This document shows, piece after piece, positions 1 through 5,803 of a DNA stretch of 9,862 nt (positions are counted from its first letter, which is position 1; each line of letters begins with the position of its first letter). Location: positions 1 through 9,862 of the forward strand of contig JBAVEL010000020.1 of assembly GCA_049587715.1 (NCBI GenBank), read 5' to 3'. This DNA is from JBAVEL01 sp049587715 (GTDB lineage Bacteria > Bacteroidota > Ignavibacteria > UBA10030 > UBA6906). The notes beneath the pieces are model-generated. The model saw only the letters and a list, made by a program, of their open reading frames with translations. It ran no database searches and was not told the DNA's origin. The position numbers were made by a program, and so were the translations under genes.

Positions 1-2284
1 CGAAGCTCGGGTTCCGGACTATGTTCGTCTGGACACAGCTCGCTATGCCGAGGTGTGCGGGGTTCGAGAAGGCGCTTCCGCATACATTCCTCACCCTGCA
101 GCGGTAGAAGCCCGTGTCGGCGGGGGAGACGGACGGGATGGTGCAGGTGGCCGTCACGGCTCCCGGGATGGAGTCCGCATTCCTGTACCACTGGTAGGAA
201 AGGGGTGCAGTACCCGAGGCCGCCACCGTGAAGGAGGCGGGTTGTCCCGCCTGCACCGTCTGGTCCGCAGGATGGGTCGTGATGGATGGAGGCGTGCATG
301 GAGGCGGCCCGGCCACATACGACCAGGTGTCCCCGCCGTCTGTGACCACGCCACCGGGGGTCATCTCTTTCCAGGTGAATGTGGCTACATCCCCGTCAAT
401 CTCAACCAGTACATAGCCGTACGTGATTGTGTCCACATGCTGCAGGGCGGGGGTCCACGGGCCGTATGTGCCACCGTATGTGGAGTCGTGAATGAACCCG
501 TCCCAGTACGTCGCACCCGGGAACCATGGCGCCGACAAACTCCTGTAGAATGACGCTCCCGCAGTGCCCACCACCATCTGCTGCACATCATCGGTGGTGT
601 CGGCAGTCCCGTTCCCAATCCTGGCCCGACTGTAGAAATGCGTGTGCGCGCAGAAGTACACCTTCACCCCGTACTCCTCCAGAATCCTCCAGAAGCTGTT
701 CCTCCGCAGCGTGTCCGCCTCCAGCCCCAGACGCCGCCCGCACCTAAAGGCGGGCATGTGCCCGGTCACAAATACATGCTTGATCGTCCCCTTCGATTCC
801 AGTACAGTCCGGAGCCACGTGGTGTCTATGTGCCCGCGACTCGCCATAGTCCCAGCCGGCTCGCGCGGATCAGGGATAAAATCGGACCAGAACTGATCCA
901 TCCCAATGACAAGCACGCTGTCCCCCGTGGAGTTCCCGTGGCGCACGTAGTAGCTGAGGTTCTTCTGGGAATCGGGCCCGTTCTGAGGAAGCGTCCAGGG
1001 ACCTGAGAACGCCTGGCTCCATGCATACTTCCATTCGCTATGGTAGTCCCAGTTCCAAGCCTCGTGATTTCCCCGCACGGGGTAGATGCGCACGGAATCC
1101 TCCCGTGCCTCAGACACATAACCCTGCCAGGTCAGGAGTTCGCTGTTCAGGTTCGTGGGGGGGGTCGGCGTTCCCGCCGCCCATCCGTTTACCAGGTCTC
1201 CAGGGAACACCCAGAACTCAGCCCCTTCCACTGCCGCCTGATGCGCCAGGTGCTCAAGGATGGGGCCGTTCACGGGTTGGCTGCTCGATGTTCCTCGCGA
1301 ATCCCCCACGATCATGAACCGTGTCTTGTTGCCTGTCCCGGGAAAGAATATGGCGGTCACATCTTTCGGGCCGTCCATGGTGATCTGGGCGGGATTCCCC
1401 GATCCCGAGAGGGCTCCCTCCCACCGCACGAACCTGTGATGGGCATCCGGCACGGCCGTCAGAGTCACCACCGTTCCCGGCGAGTAGCTGGCAGAATCCG
1501 GAGTCTTTGTGACCGATCCGCTTCCCCTTGTGTCGAGGTTCAGGAGATAGCCCGATGAGGGGGGAGTGACCTCCTGTACCATCAGGGCGCTTGCGTATTT
1601 CCCCTTGTATCCTTCCCCGGCCCTTCCGTAGAAGGTCACCGTAATGACAAGGTCGCTGTCGGATCCGGCGCTGATTTCCTCGAAGCGGGCCACCCAACCG
1701 CTGTCTGTGTTCTGCGCCGGGAGAACCGTGGATGGGTCGGAGGGGCCTGAGAAGAGGGGGCCGCCTGCACTGTCCGTTCCCAGGGAGCTCCGGTTCTTGA
1801 ATGATGCGCAGTCGGAGATGGTTGCCTCGGATCCGCGCTCCCAGGTGGGGTATGCATTCCTGTTCCCGTAGAAGACGATGGTGTACCACTTGCCGGGATT
1901 CAGACCCTGGAGAGAGAACGTGGGATTGCTGGAGGGAGTGGTGCTGTAATAGATGAACCCCGTGCAGCTCACGTTGCCGTTGAACACGGCATAGGCATCT
2001 GTGCCGGAAGCGGGCTCCGCGCCCGTCCCGGGGTCGGAGGCGGGCGCGGCCCCCGAGACCGTCAGCCGGACGGTCGTGTTGGTTCCGTCGCTTCGCTTCT
2101 TCAGGACTCCGCTCTGCTGGGTGGTGATCTTCGTGATGTTGATGTCGGCCTGGCCCGCGGTCCAGGCCAGGTCATTGTACGCGGTCCAGACGACGGTCTG
2201 GGCGGGGGATGCTCCGACTCCCCAGCAAACCCCGAGGACAGCCATGACGGCCATCCGAACGAACCTTCCACAAGTGGCATTCAT
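1..2284 (-). CDS. Secreted calcineurin/purple-acid-phosphatase-like metallophosphoesterase with InlB-like and Ig domains, C-terminus cut by window edge
   Basis: An open frame of 761 codons starts at ATG 2284 and runs off the left edge. AAGGAG at 2292-2297 lies 7 nt before the ATG, which fixes the start. Residues 1-28 look like a signal peptide (basic Arg7/Arg10, hydrophobic core, cleavage near SPA|Q). Residues 30-240 are a beta-rich region I do not recognise. Residues 245-314 match a divergent InlB B-repeat (SGSVTKTPD... TAIF type). Residues 322-620 are the phosphoesterase: GD328SR, GD363LVN, GN406H407E, VTGH509 and AH547TH549. This set parallels the purple acid phosphatase motifs GDxG/GDxxY/GNHE/VxxH/GHxH, but the metal-binding Tyr is Asn366. 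Residues 666-746 are an Ig-like domain (YQWY, DTGFYRCRV). The last visible residues, NIVRNPSF, resemble the start of a carbohydrate-binding-like beta-sandwich. The role is probably hydrolysis of a phospho-ester outside the cytoplasm; the substrate is unknown. A C-terminal sorting signal may lie beyond the window. Confidence 0.88.
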   Translation of the reverse strand, partial: MNATCGRFVRMAVMAVLGVCWGVGASPAQTVVWTAYNDLAWTAGQADINITKITTQQSGVLKKRSDGTNTTVRLTVSGAAPASDPGTGAEPASGTDAYAVFNGNVSCTGFIYYSTTPSSNPTFSLQGLNPGKWYTIVFYGNRNAYPTWERGSEATISDCASFKNRSSLGTDSAGGPLFSGPSDPSTVLPAQNTDSGWVARFEEISAGSDSDLVITVTFYGRAGEGYKGKYASALMVQEVTPPSSGYLLNLDTRGSGSVTKTPDSASYSPGTVVTLTAVPDAHHRFVRWEGALSGSGNPAQITMDGPKDVTAIFFPGTGNKTRFMIVGDSRGTSSSQPVNGPILEHLAHQAAVEGAEFWVFPGDLVNGWAAGTPTPPTNLNSELLTWQGYVSEAREDSVRIYPVRGNHEAWNWDYHSEWKYAWSQAFSGPWTLPQNGPDSQKNLSYYVRHGNSTGDSVLVIGMDQFWSDFIPDPREPAGTMASRGHIDTTWLRTVLESKGTIKHVFVTGHMPAFRCGRRLGLEADTLRRNSFWRILEEYGVKVYFCAHTHFYSRARIGNGTADTTDDVQQMVVGTAGASFYRSLSAPWFPGATYWDGFIHDSTYGGTYGPWTPALQHVDTITYGYVLVEIDGDVATFTWKEMTPGGVVTDGGDTWSYVAGPPPCTPPSITTHPADQTVQAGQPASFTVAASGTAPLSYQWYRNADSIPGAVTATCTIPSVSPADTGFYRCRVRNVCGSAFSNPAHLGIASCVQTNIVRNPSF

Positions 2285-2310
2285 CGCTCCACTCCTTCCC
2301 TGATGGTCAA

Positions 2311-2339
2311 GATGTAGAAACGCTTTTCTCTCATCGCAA
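2311..2339 (-). promoter_or_regulatory. Weak sigma70-like promoter of the metallophosphoesterase gene, with a GAAA/TTTC dyad in its spacer
   Basis: On the minus strand, TTGCGA (2334-2339) and TACATC (2311-2316) are separated by exactly 17 bp. A start near 2304 would leave a 20-nt leader containing the AAGGAG ribosome site. The -10 match is poor (3 of 6). The spacer holds the dyad AGAAA-CGCT-TTTCT (2316-2329), which resembles the GAAAC-N4-GTTTC palindromes at 2805-2840 and sits where an operator would block polymerase. Both the promoter and the operator role are inferences. Confidence 0.25.
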
Positions 2340-2350
2340 GCGGCCGGATC

Positions 2351-2367
2351 GGGGGCGCCGCGCCCCC
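2351..2367. terminator. GC-rich hairpin between the zinc-ribbon and metallophosphoesterase genes
   Basis: GGGGGCG, loop CCG, CGCCCCC form a perfect 7-bp stem. It is followed on the plus side by the 14-bp palindrome CCCTCCCGGGAGGG (2366-2379, sharing bases with the stem). It lies 31 nt after the zinc-ribbon stop codon on the minus strand. No T-tract follows in either direction, so it could be a non-canonical terminator, an attenuating hairpin or an mRNA-end stabiliser. Confidence 0.35.
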
Positions 2368-2397
2368 CTCCCGGGAGGGCAGGGCGCCGAAGACGCG

Positions 2398-2658
2398 TCA
2401 GTCCCCGGCCGGGGCCTTCTCGGGCGGCCCGGCTCCGACCAGAGCCGTGCCGCACATGGGGCAGAACCTGCCTGTGGGATAGAAAATCGGCTCCCTGCAC
2501 CGGGCGCACTCCTGAATGAGCTTTGTTCCGCAGATGATGCAGAAGGAGCGGCCCAGGGAGATCGCCGAGAAATCCCCGCACGAGGGACAGAGCCGATAGC
2601 TTTCCCGGGCAGGTGTCCCCGGGGGGGCCGTCGGAATGCCGGTTCTTGAGCTTCGCAT
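2398..2658 (-). CDS. Small double zinc-ribbon protein
   Basis: An 86-residue protein with eight cysteines in four CxxC knuckles: C24PSC27 and C40IIC43 form one ribbon, and C51ARC54 and C66PMC69 form the second. Each closing knuckle is followed by GT, as in the double zinc ribbon (DZR) fold. The ends are short, basic at the N-terminus and Pro/Ala-rich at the C-terminus, and look disordered. There is no signal peptide or membrane segment, so it is probably cytoplasmic. It may bind nucleic acid or act as a protein-protein adaptor; nothing shows a specific function. The ATG at 2658 is the only in-frame start downstream of the predicted sigma54 start site, and only a weak GGGG precedes it. It lies behind the sigma54-activator gene on the same strand, with a -24/-12 promoter and paired palindromes in the gap, so it is the likely regulated target. 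A spurious 173-residue frame overlaps it but lacks any motif. Confidence 0.8.
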   Translation of the reverse strand: MRSSRTGIPTAPPGTPARESYRLCPSCGDFSAISLGRSFCIICGTKLIQECARCREPIFYPTGRFCPMCGTALVGAGPPEKAPAGD

Positions 2659-2726
2659 GGGAGCCCCACAGTCGGTAAGCGGGAGTAAGCATCGGAGGCC
2701 CGGAAAGGCACGACAGGGGCTGTGGC

Positions 2727-2741
2727 GCCATTTTCATGCCA
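2727..2741 (-). promoter_or_regulatory. Candidate sigma54 (-24/-12) promoter for the zinc-ribbon gene
   Basis: The minus strand reads TGGCATGAAAATGGC. Compared with TGGCAC-N5-TTGC it matches 8 of 10 positions and keeps the invariant GG and GC at the correct spacing. The predicted start is near 2715, leaving a leader of about 57 nt before ATG 2658. A second, weaker candidate (TGGCGGGCAATGTGC, 2776-2790) also keeps GG/GC spacing, but it sits only about 15 bp from the twin palindromes, closer than activator sites usually lie. The neighbouring bEBP gene supports the call. Confidence 0.55.
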
Positions 2742-2804
2742 CAAGGAGAAGACCCATCCAGAAACCTCTCCCGGGGCACATTGCCCGCCAAGGCGGGGCT
2801 TCTG

Positions 2805-2840
2805 GAAACAGTGGTTTCTGGAATGAGAAACAGTCGTTTC
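2805..2840. repeat. Twin 14-bp palindromes 22 bp apart, candidate upstream activating sequences
   Basis: GAAACAGTGGTTTC (2805-2818) and GAAACAGTCGTTTC (2827-2840) differ at one base in the centre and start exactly 22 bp apart, about two helical turns. They lie roughly 90-125 bp upstream of the predicted sigma54 start site, the usual distance for bEBP enhancer sites, which are commonly paired dyads. The Fis-type helix-turn-helix of the adjacent activator is the natural candidate reader. The pairing of this protein with these sites is inferred. Confidence 0.6.
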
Positions 2841-2861
2841 CTCTTGGGGCACGCGCTCTCA

Positions 2862-2879
2862 GCCCCCGGGAGCGGGGGC
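2862..2879. repeat. GC-rich 7-bp hairpin
   Basis: GCCCCCG (2862-2868), loop GGAG, CGGGGGC (2873-2879): a perfect stem in the gap downstream of the bEBP gene. No T-tract follows. It may reinforce transcription stop or insulate the downstream promoter from read-through. Confidence 0.4.
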
Positions 2880-2895
2880 GGTCTGAACTCGCGGC

Positions 2896-2935
2896 AGGCG
2901 GAGTGAACACATTCCGCCTCGGAGTCCCGAGGCGG
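2896..2935 (-). terminator. Perfect 9-bp hairpin with a competing alternative stem, after the bEBP stop codon
   Basis: CCGCCTCGG (2914-2922), loop AGTC and CCGAGGCGG (2927-2935) form a 9-bp perfect stem that begins 24 nt after the bEBP stop on the minus strand. The same 2913-2919 segment (TCCGCCT) is also perfectly complementary to AGGCGGA at 2896-2902, so two mutually exclusive stems exist. There is no run of T after either stem. The position suggests a terminator, and the alternative pairing resembles an attenuator layout, but no function is shown. Confidence 0.4.
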
Positions 2936-2959
2936 GGTGCGGCCTCCCGGCAGGGCGAT

Positions 2960-4390
2960 CTACCGGAGAGAGAGAGATGTGAGGATCTTTCTGAGTCCCT
3001 GCGGAGTAAGGCGGGCCATCTGCGCCGCACGCGAAACGCTCCCCGCCGAGAGGGCGAGGAGGCGCTGGAAGTAGTCCCGCTTGAAACCGAACTCGGCGTC
3101 CTTGTAGGGCACGAAGGGCCCGGGTTCCTTCCCCTCCCCATCCTCCCTCCAATGGGCGGCCGTGAGTGTGGGGAAATGCCGCGGCGTGAGGAGGGAATCC
3201 TCCGCGCAGGCGATGGCGTTTTTTATGACGTTCTCGAGCTCCCGCACGTTCCCCGGCCACGAATACTGCTCAAGCACCCTCGTGGCATCGGGAGTGAGCT
3301 CGAAGCCCTTGCCGCATTTACCGGCGCCGTATACACCCAGGAAATAGCGGGCCAGCGGCTCCACATCCTCGGGGCGGTCCCGCAGGGGAGGGATGGCCAG
3401 CCGCACCCCCGTAATCCTGTGGTAGAAATCCTCCCGCATCCGTCCGGCGGCAACGATCTTCCGGAGGTCCTCATTCGTGGCCATGACAATCCGGACATCC
3501 AGGGCGATTTCCGAGCGGCGCGGATCCTGGCCCACACGCGTAATGCGCTTGTACTGCATGAAATAGTGGAGCTTGAGCTGCATCTCGGGACTCAGGCAGG
3601 AAATCTCGGGGATGTAGATGGTGCCTCCACAGGCGGCCTCCAGCTTCCCCATCTTGGCGTGGTCGGCCCCCGAGAAGGCGCCCTTCTCGTGTCCGAACAG
3701 CTCCGATTCGATGAGGGTCTCGCTCAAGGTCCGCATGGAGATGGGGAAGAAGGGCTTCTCGGACCGGGGACTCCGCAGGTGAATCTGCGAGGCGATCAGG
3801 TCTTTCCCCACACCCGTCTCTCCCTCCAGGAGCACGTCGAAGTCCAGGCGCGCGATGCGGGTGATCTCCATGTTCAGGACCTTCATCGGGTCGCTCACAA
3901 ACAGGAAGGTGTGATGCGGCTCCGCCAGACCCGCCTGCAGGGTGCGGACCCGGATCTCGAGGTTCCGGCGTTCCAGCACTTTCCGGATCCGGAGGGCAAG
4001 GTGCTGGGGTGAGATGTCGGCTGTCACGTAGTCCCAGGCCCCCACCTGCATGGCGGCCACCGCTCCCTCGATGTTCCCGTGATCGGCGATGACCACCACG
4101 GGGAGGTGGGGATCCGGCTCGGCATGTATCGTGCTCAGAACATCCAGAACCCCCGCCTCGGAGCTTGAGTCGGCCACGAGGGCAAGGGCGATCCTCTGCC
4201 GGCGGAGGGCGTCCATCGCCTTGGGCACCGAGCGGACCCGCACGAGCTCGTATTGCCCCGCAAGGGAACCGAGGGTTTCCTCTGAGAGGAGGGGGCGGTC
4301 CTGAAGGACCAGGAGTTTCTCCATGCGGCAGTCCGCTGTCGTGCGAGAGGGCGGAGGCACCCCGGGGGCAGGTGCATTCGAGGGGTGCAT
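2960..4390 (-). CDS. NtrC-class sigma54 activator (bEBP) with degenerate receiver and Walker B Asp-to-Pro
   Basis: A 476-residue protein in three parts. Residues 23-142 are receiver-like, but Ala102 stands where the conserved Thr belongs and Ala124 where the Lys belongs. Asp74 is a possible phospho-acceptor in a shortened loop, and the acid pocket keeps only Asp31. Residues 160-395 are the sigma54-interaction AAA+ domain: Walker A GETGVGK196, GAFSGA at 237-242 (Ser for Thr), sensor I ATN306, arginine-finger region R319/R325 and the WPGNVRELEN sensor II segment. Walker B reads IYIP261E, so Pro replaces the Mg-coordinating Asp; codon CCC is two changes from GAC. Residues 450-476 form a Fis-like helix-turn-helix. 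Known bEBPs hydrolyse ATP to open sigma54 promoters, and this one may hydrolyse poorly. Start: ATG 4390 lies 6 nt after a TATATT box; GTG 4414 precedes that box, and ATG 4324 is where receiver homology begins (454 residues). None has a Shine-Dalgarno. The likely target is the downstream zinc-ribbon gene. Confidence 0.85.
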   Translation of the reverse strand: MHPSNAPAPGVPPPSRTTADCRMEKLLVLQDRPLLSEETLGSLAGQYELVRVRSVPKAMDALRRQRIALALVADSSSEAGVLDVLSTIHAEPDPHLPVVVIADHGNIEGAVAAMQVGAWDYVTADISPQHLALRIRKVLERRNLEIRVRTLQAGLAEPHHTFLFVSDPMKVLNMEITRIARLDFDVLLEGETGVGKDLIASQIHLRSPRSEKPFFPISMRTLSETLIESELFGHEKGAFSGADHAKMGKLEAACGGTIYIPEISCLSPEMQLKLHYFMQYKRITRVGQDPRRSEIALDVRIVMATNEDLRKIVAAGRMREDFYHRITGVRLAIPPLRDRPEDVEPLARYFLGVYGAGKCGKGFELTPDATRVLEQYSWPGNVRELENVIKNAIACAEDSLLTPRHFPTLTAAHWREDGEGKEPGPFVPYKDAEFGFKRDYFQRLLALSAGSVSRAAQMARLTPQGLRKILTSLSLR

Positions 4391-4396
4391 GCGGGC

Positions 4397-4425
4397 AATA
4401 TACGAAGGCCGCACTACGTCTGCAA
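4397..4425 (-). promoter_or_regulatory. Sigma70-like promoter of the bEBP gene, possibly leaderless
   Basis: On the minus strand TTGCAG (4420-4425) and TATATT (4397-4402, 5 of 6 to consensus) are spaced exactly 17 bp. A start 7 nt past the -10 box falls on the A of ATG 4390. The 97-bp gap from the upstream methyltransferase (4415-4511) shows no clear terminator. Downstream, GCACCCC (4382-4388) and GGGGTGC (4357-4363) on the minus strand could pair within the first codons. Confidence 0.5.
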
Positions 4426-4511
4426 TGGAAGAGAGCTGTGGAAGAAAAGAAGATCAAGCGGGGAAGCGGAGTGTCCGGTTTTTCTACAGAAGCTCCTCCG
4501 GGTGCCTGATT

Positions 4512-5762
4512 TCAGCGCTTCCGCTCAAGGAGCACCGCGATCTCCACCTCCGATGTGCCCGGGAACATGTCATAGGGGATCGCCCTGAGGGGGCGGAACC
4601 CGTTTTCCGTCCAGCGGTGGAGCTCATCGGCGACGAGGTCGGCGGCACAGAAGAGGTGCACCACCCTCCCTGCGGCGGAGGCGGCAAGGGCCTCTATCAC
4701 ACCGGGGGCGGTTCCTCCCCTCGGTGGATCCAGGAGAACATGATCCCGGAACGAAGCACCATGGAGGATCTTTTCCGTGGTGGCGCCCGTGATATCCCGG
4801 CGGAGGAAACGGATGTTTCCCGCTCCCTGGCGGCTTGCATTGGCGCCTGCGGATTCCACAGCAGGACGGGAGCTCTCCACGCCCACGACCCCGGCGTATC
4901 CCCGGGCGAGGATGAGACCGAACAACCCGTAGCCGCAATAGAGATCGTACAGCGTGGAGGAGGCGGAAGGGCGAAGCAGGTCTCTCACCCCCTCGGCCAG
5001 GGTCTCCACCAGATACTGATTCACCTGGGAGAAGCAGAACGGCGAGGAGAGGAAACTCCATCCCGCAATCCTTCTAAACACATCGGCCTGCCCGAATATC
5101 CGGCGGGTCCCCCGAGGGTCCGCTTCCCCCCCGTCTCCCATATAATAGCGGCCGTTGCCCGTGTCCGTATGCAGAAAAACTCCCCGGACTGCGGGGACCG
5201 CCCGGGTGAGCGTGCGGGAGAGTGAGTTGGCGGCGCGGATCACACCCCCCCCGAGCGAACCCACGCTCAGGATCACCCAGAACTCCTCGTAGCTTCCGCG
5301 GATGATGACGTAACGGATCACCCCGGCCAGCGGGAGCAGGGCTGGATCGGCCAGGCGGGCCGAGGCCGCCGCGTAGATGGCGGCGTGCGCATCGGGTTCG
5401 ATCAGGCATCGCACCACATCCACCGATGCGCCGTCCGGACCGCCCGAAGGGTCTATGAGGCCCAGGCGGATGCGGGGCGGGCTCCCGGAGACCTTCCGCT
5501 TGCTGACGGTCCGGTACCCGCGGCCTTGGGGAGACCTCACGAGCGGCGCAAGAGGCACATCCGCGGCCGCGTCGTTCCAGAAGGATGCCAGTGCGCGGTC
5601 CTTCAGAATCACTTCTGCCTCGTAGGAGAGAGACCGGGCATGGCAGAGGCGGCAGGGAGCCCCCCCCGGGGTGCGGCATGCCCCCGGAGGGAGGGGGGGC
5701 GGTCCGGGGGACGCCGCCGCCACCAGGCGCCCCAGCACACTGCGGAAGGATGTTACCTCCAT
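4512..5762 (-). CDS. RNA (uracil-5-)-methyltransferase-like protein of the TrmA/RlmC/RlmD family with [4Fe-4S] cysteines
   Basis: A 416-residue cytoplasmic SAM-dependent enzyme, probably making m5U in tRNA or rRNA. Cys29, Cys37, Cys40 and Cys119 match the four iron-sulfur ligands of this family; the first spacing is Cx7C rather than the usual Cx5C. There is no room for an N-terminal TRAM domain, as in RlmC and TrmA. The methyltransferase core shows CFSQVNQYL, DLYCGYGLFGL (SAM loop), GVESSRPAVESA and LLDPPRGG. The nucleophile loop is LFC372AAD where relatives have SCNP, and the C-terminal base is Glu407 in DMFPGTSEVE. The start at ATG 5762 fits the family. The same frame stays open for about 2.8 kb further upstream, antisense to the TonB receptor, but that part has no domain. 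There is no Shine-Dalgarno before the ATG, and TATATT lies 5 nt upstream. It is divergent from the TonB receptor. The RNA target cannot be read from sequence. Confidence 0.82.
   Translation of the reverse strand: MEVTSFRSVLGRLVAAASPGPPPLPPGACRTPGGAPCRLCHARSLSYEAEVILKDRALASFWNDAAADVPLAPLVRSPQGRGYRTVSKRKVSGSPPRIRLGLIDPSGGPDGASVDVVRCLIEPDAHAAIYAAASARLADPALLPLAGVIRYVIIRGSYEEFWVILSVGSLGGGVIRAANSLSRTLTRAVPAVRGVFLHTDTGNGRYYMGDGGEADPRGTRRIFGQADVFRRIAGWSFLSSPFCFSQVNQYLVETLAEGVRDLLRPSASSTLYDLYCGYGLFGLILARGYAGVVGVESSRPAVESAGANASRQGAGNIRFLRRDITGATTEKILHGASFRDHVLLDPPRGGTAPGVIEALAASAAGRVVHLFCAADLVADELHRWTENGFRPLRAIPYDMFPGTSEVEIAVLLERKR
4806..4819. repeat. Third GAAAC-N4-GTTTC palindrome, inside the methyltransferase gene
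   Basis: GAAACGGATGTTTC, extended to GGAAAC/GTTTCC at 4805-4820, has the same half-sites and 4-nt centre as the twin palindromes at 2805-2840. It lies about 415 bp upstream of the bEBP start. It encodes ordinary residues (NIRF) in the methyltransferase, so coincidence is possible. It could also be an enhancer or decoy site for the same regulator. Confidence 0.35.
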
Positions 5763-5767
5763 GTGGG

Positions 5768-5773
5768 AATATA
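5768..5773 (-). promoter_or_regulatory. -10 box TATATT of the methyltransferase gene, possibly leaderless
   Basis: TATATT on the minus strand is followed by CCCAC and then ATG 5762, almost the same layout as before the bEBP gene. No good -35 hexamer stands 16-18 bp upstream. The phased GGTAAC repeats at 5804-5842 lie about 42-80 bp upstream of the inferred start, a usual activator position. Confidence 0.4.
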
Positions 5774-5803
5774 CGGTTTCCGGGGGCGGCGGGACAGGGA
5801 GGT

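Larger units (their letters stand above)
2659..2959. other. 301-bp intergenic region rich in inverted repeats, between the bEBP gene and the zinc-ribbon gene
   Basis: I see no gene here. In minus-strand order it holds: competing stems just after the bEBP stop (2896-2935), a 7-bp hairpin (2862-2879), twin GAAAC/GTTTC palindromes (2805-2840), an inverted repeat GCCCGCC/GGCGGGGC (2783-2799), a -24/-12 promoter (2727-2741) and a 57-nt leader. A long-range 9-bp perfect inverted repeat, CCAGAAACC (2758-2766) and GGTTTCTGG (2813-2821), overlaps the first palindrome and could enclose the GC hairpin. TGTGGC/GCCACA (2721-2726 and 2738-2743) is a further dyad laid across the sigma54 promoter. Confidence 0.75.

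Noticed and set aside
53..553. A 166-codon plus-strand frame and other small frames across 1-2284
   Set aside because: They are shadows of the metallophosphoesterase frame, which has a ribosome site, a signal peptide and catalytic motifs.
2776..2790. A second -24/-12 match, TGGCGGGCAATGTGC, on the minus strand
   Set aside because: GG/GC spacing is right, but it matches fewer positions and would sit almost against the palindromes. Kept only as an alternative.
2331..2852. A 173-codon minus-strand frame over the zinc-ribbon gene
   Set aside because: It crosses the promoter region and the intergenic hairpins and has low-complexity composition with no motifs. The overlapping frame carries eight ordered cysteines.
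2659..2959. The hairpin-rich gap as a CRISPR array or mobile-element end
   Set aside because: The repeats are few and of different sequences, there are no regular spacers, no cas genes, no transposase and no target-site duplication.
2636..4012. A 458-codon plus-strand open frame opposite the bEBP gene
   Set aside because: It mirrors the bEBP coding frame, has no recognisable motif or ribosome site, and the bEBP motifs on the other strand are unambiguous.
4415..4511. Gap between the methyltransferase and bEBP genes searched for a terminator
   Set aside because: No stem followed by a T-tract was found. Only the bEBP promoter elements at its left end are supportable.
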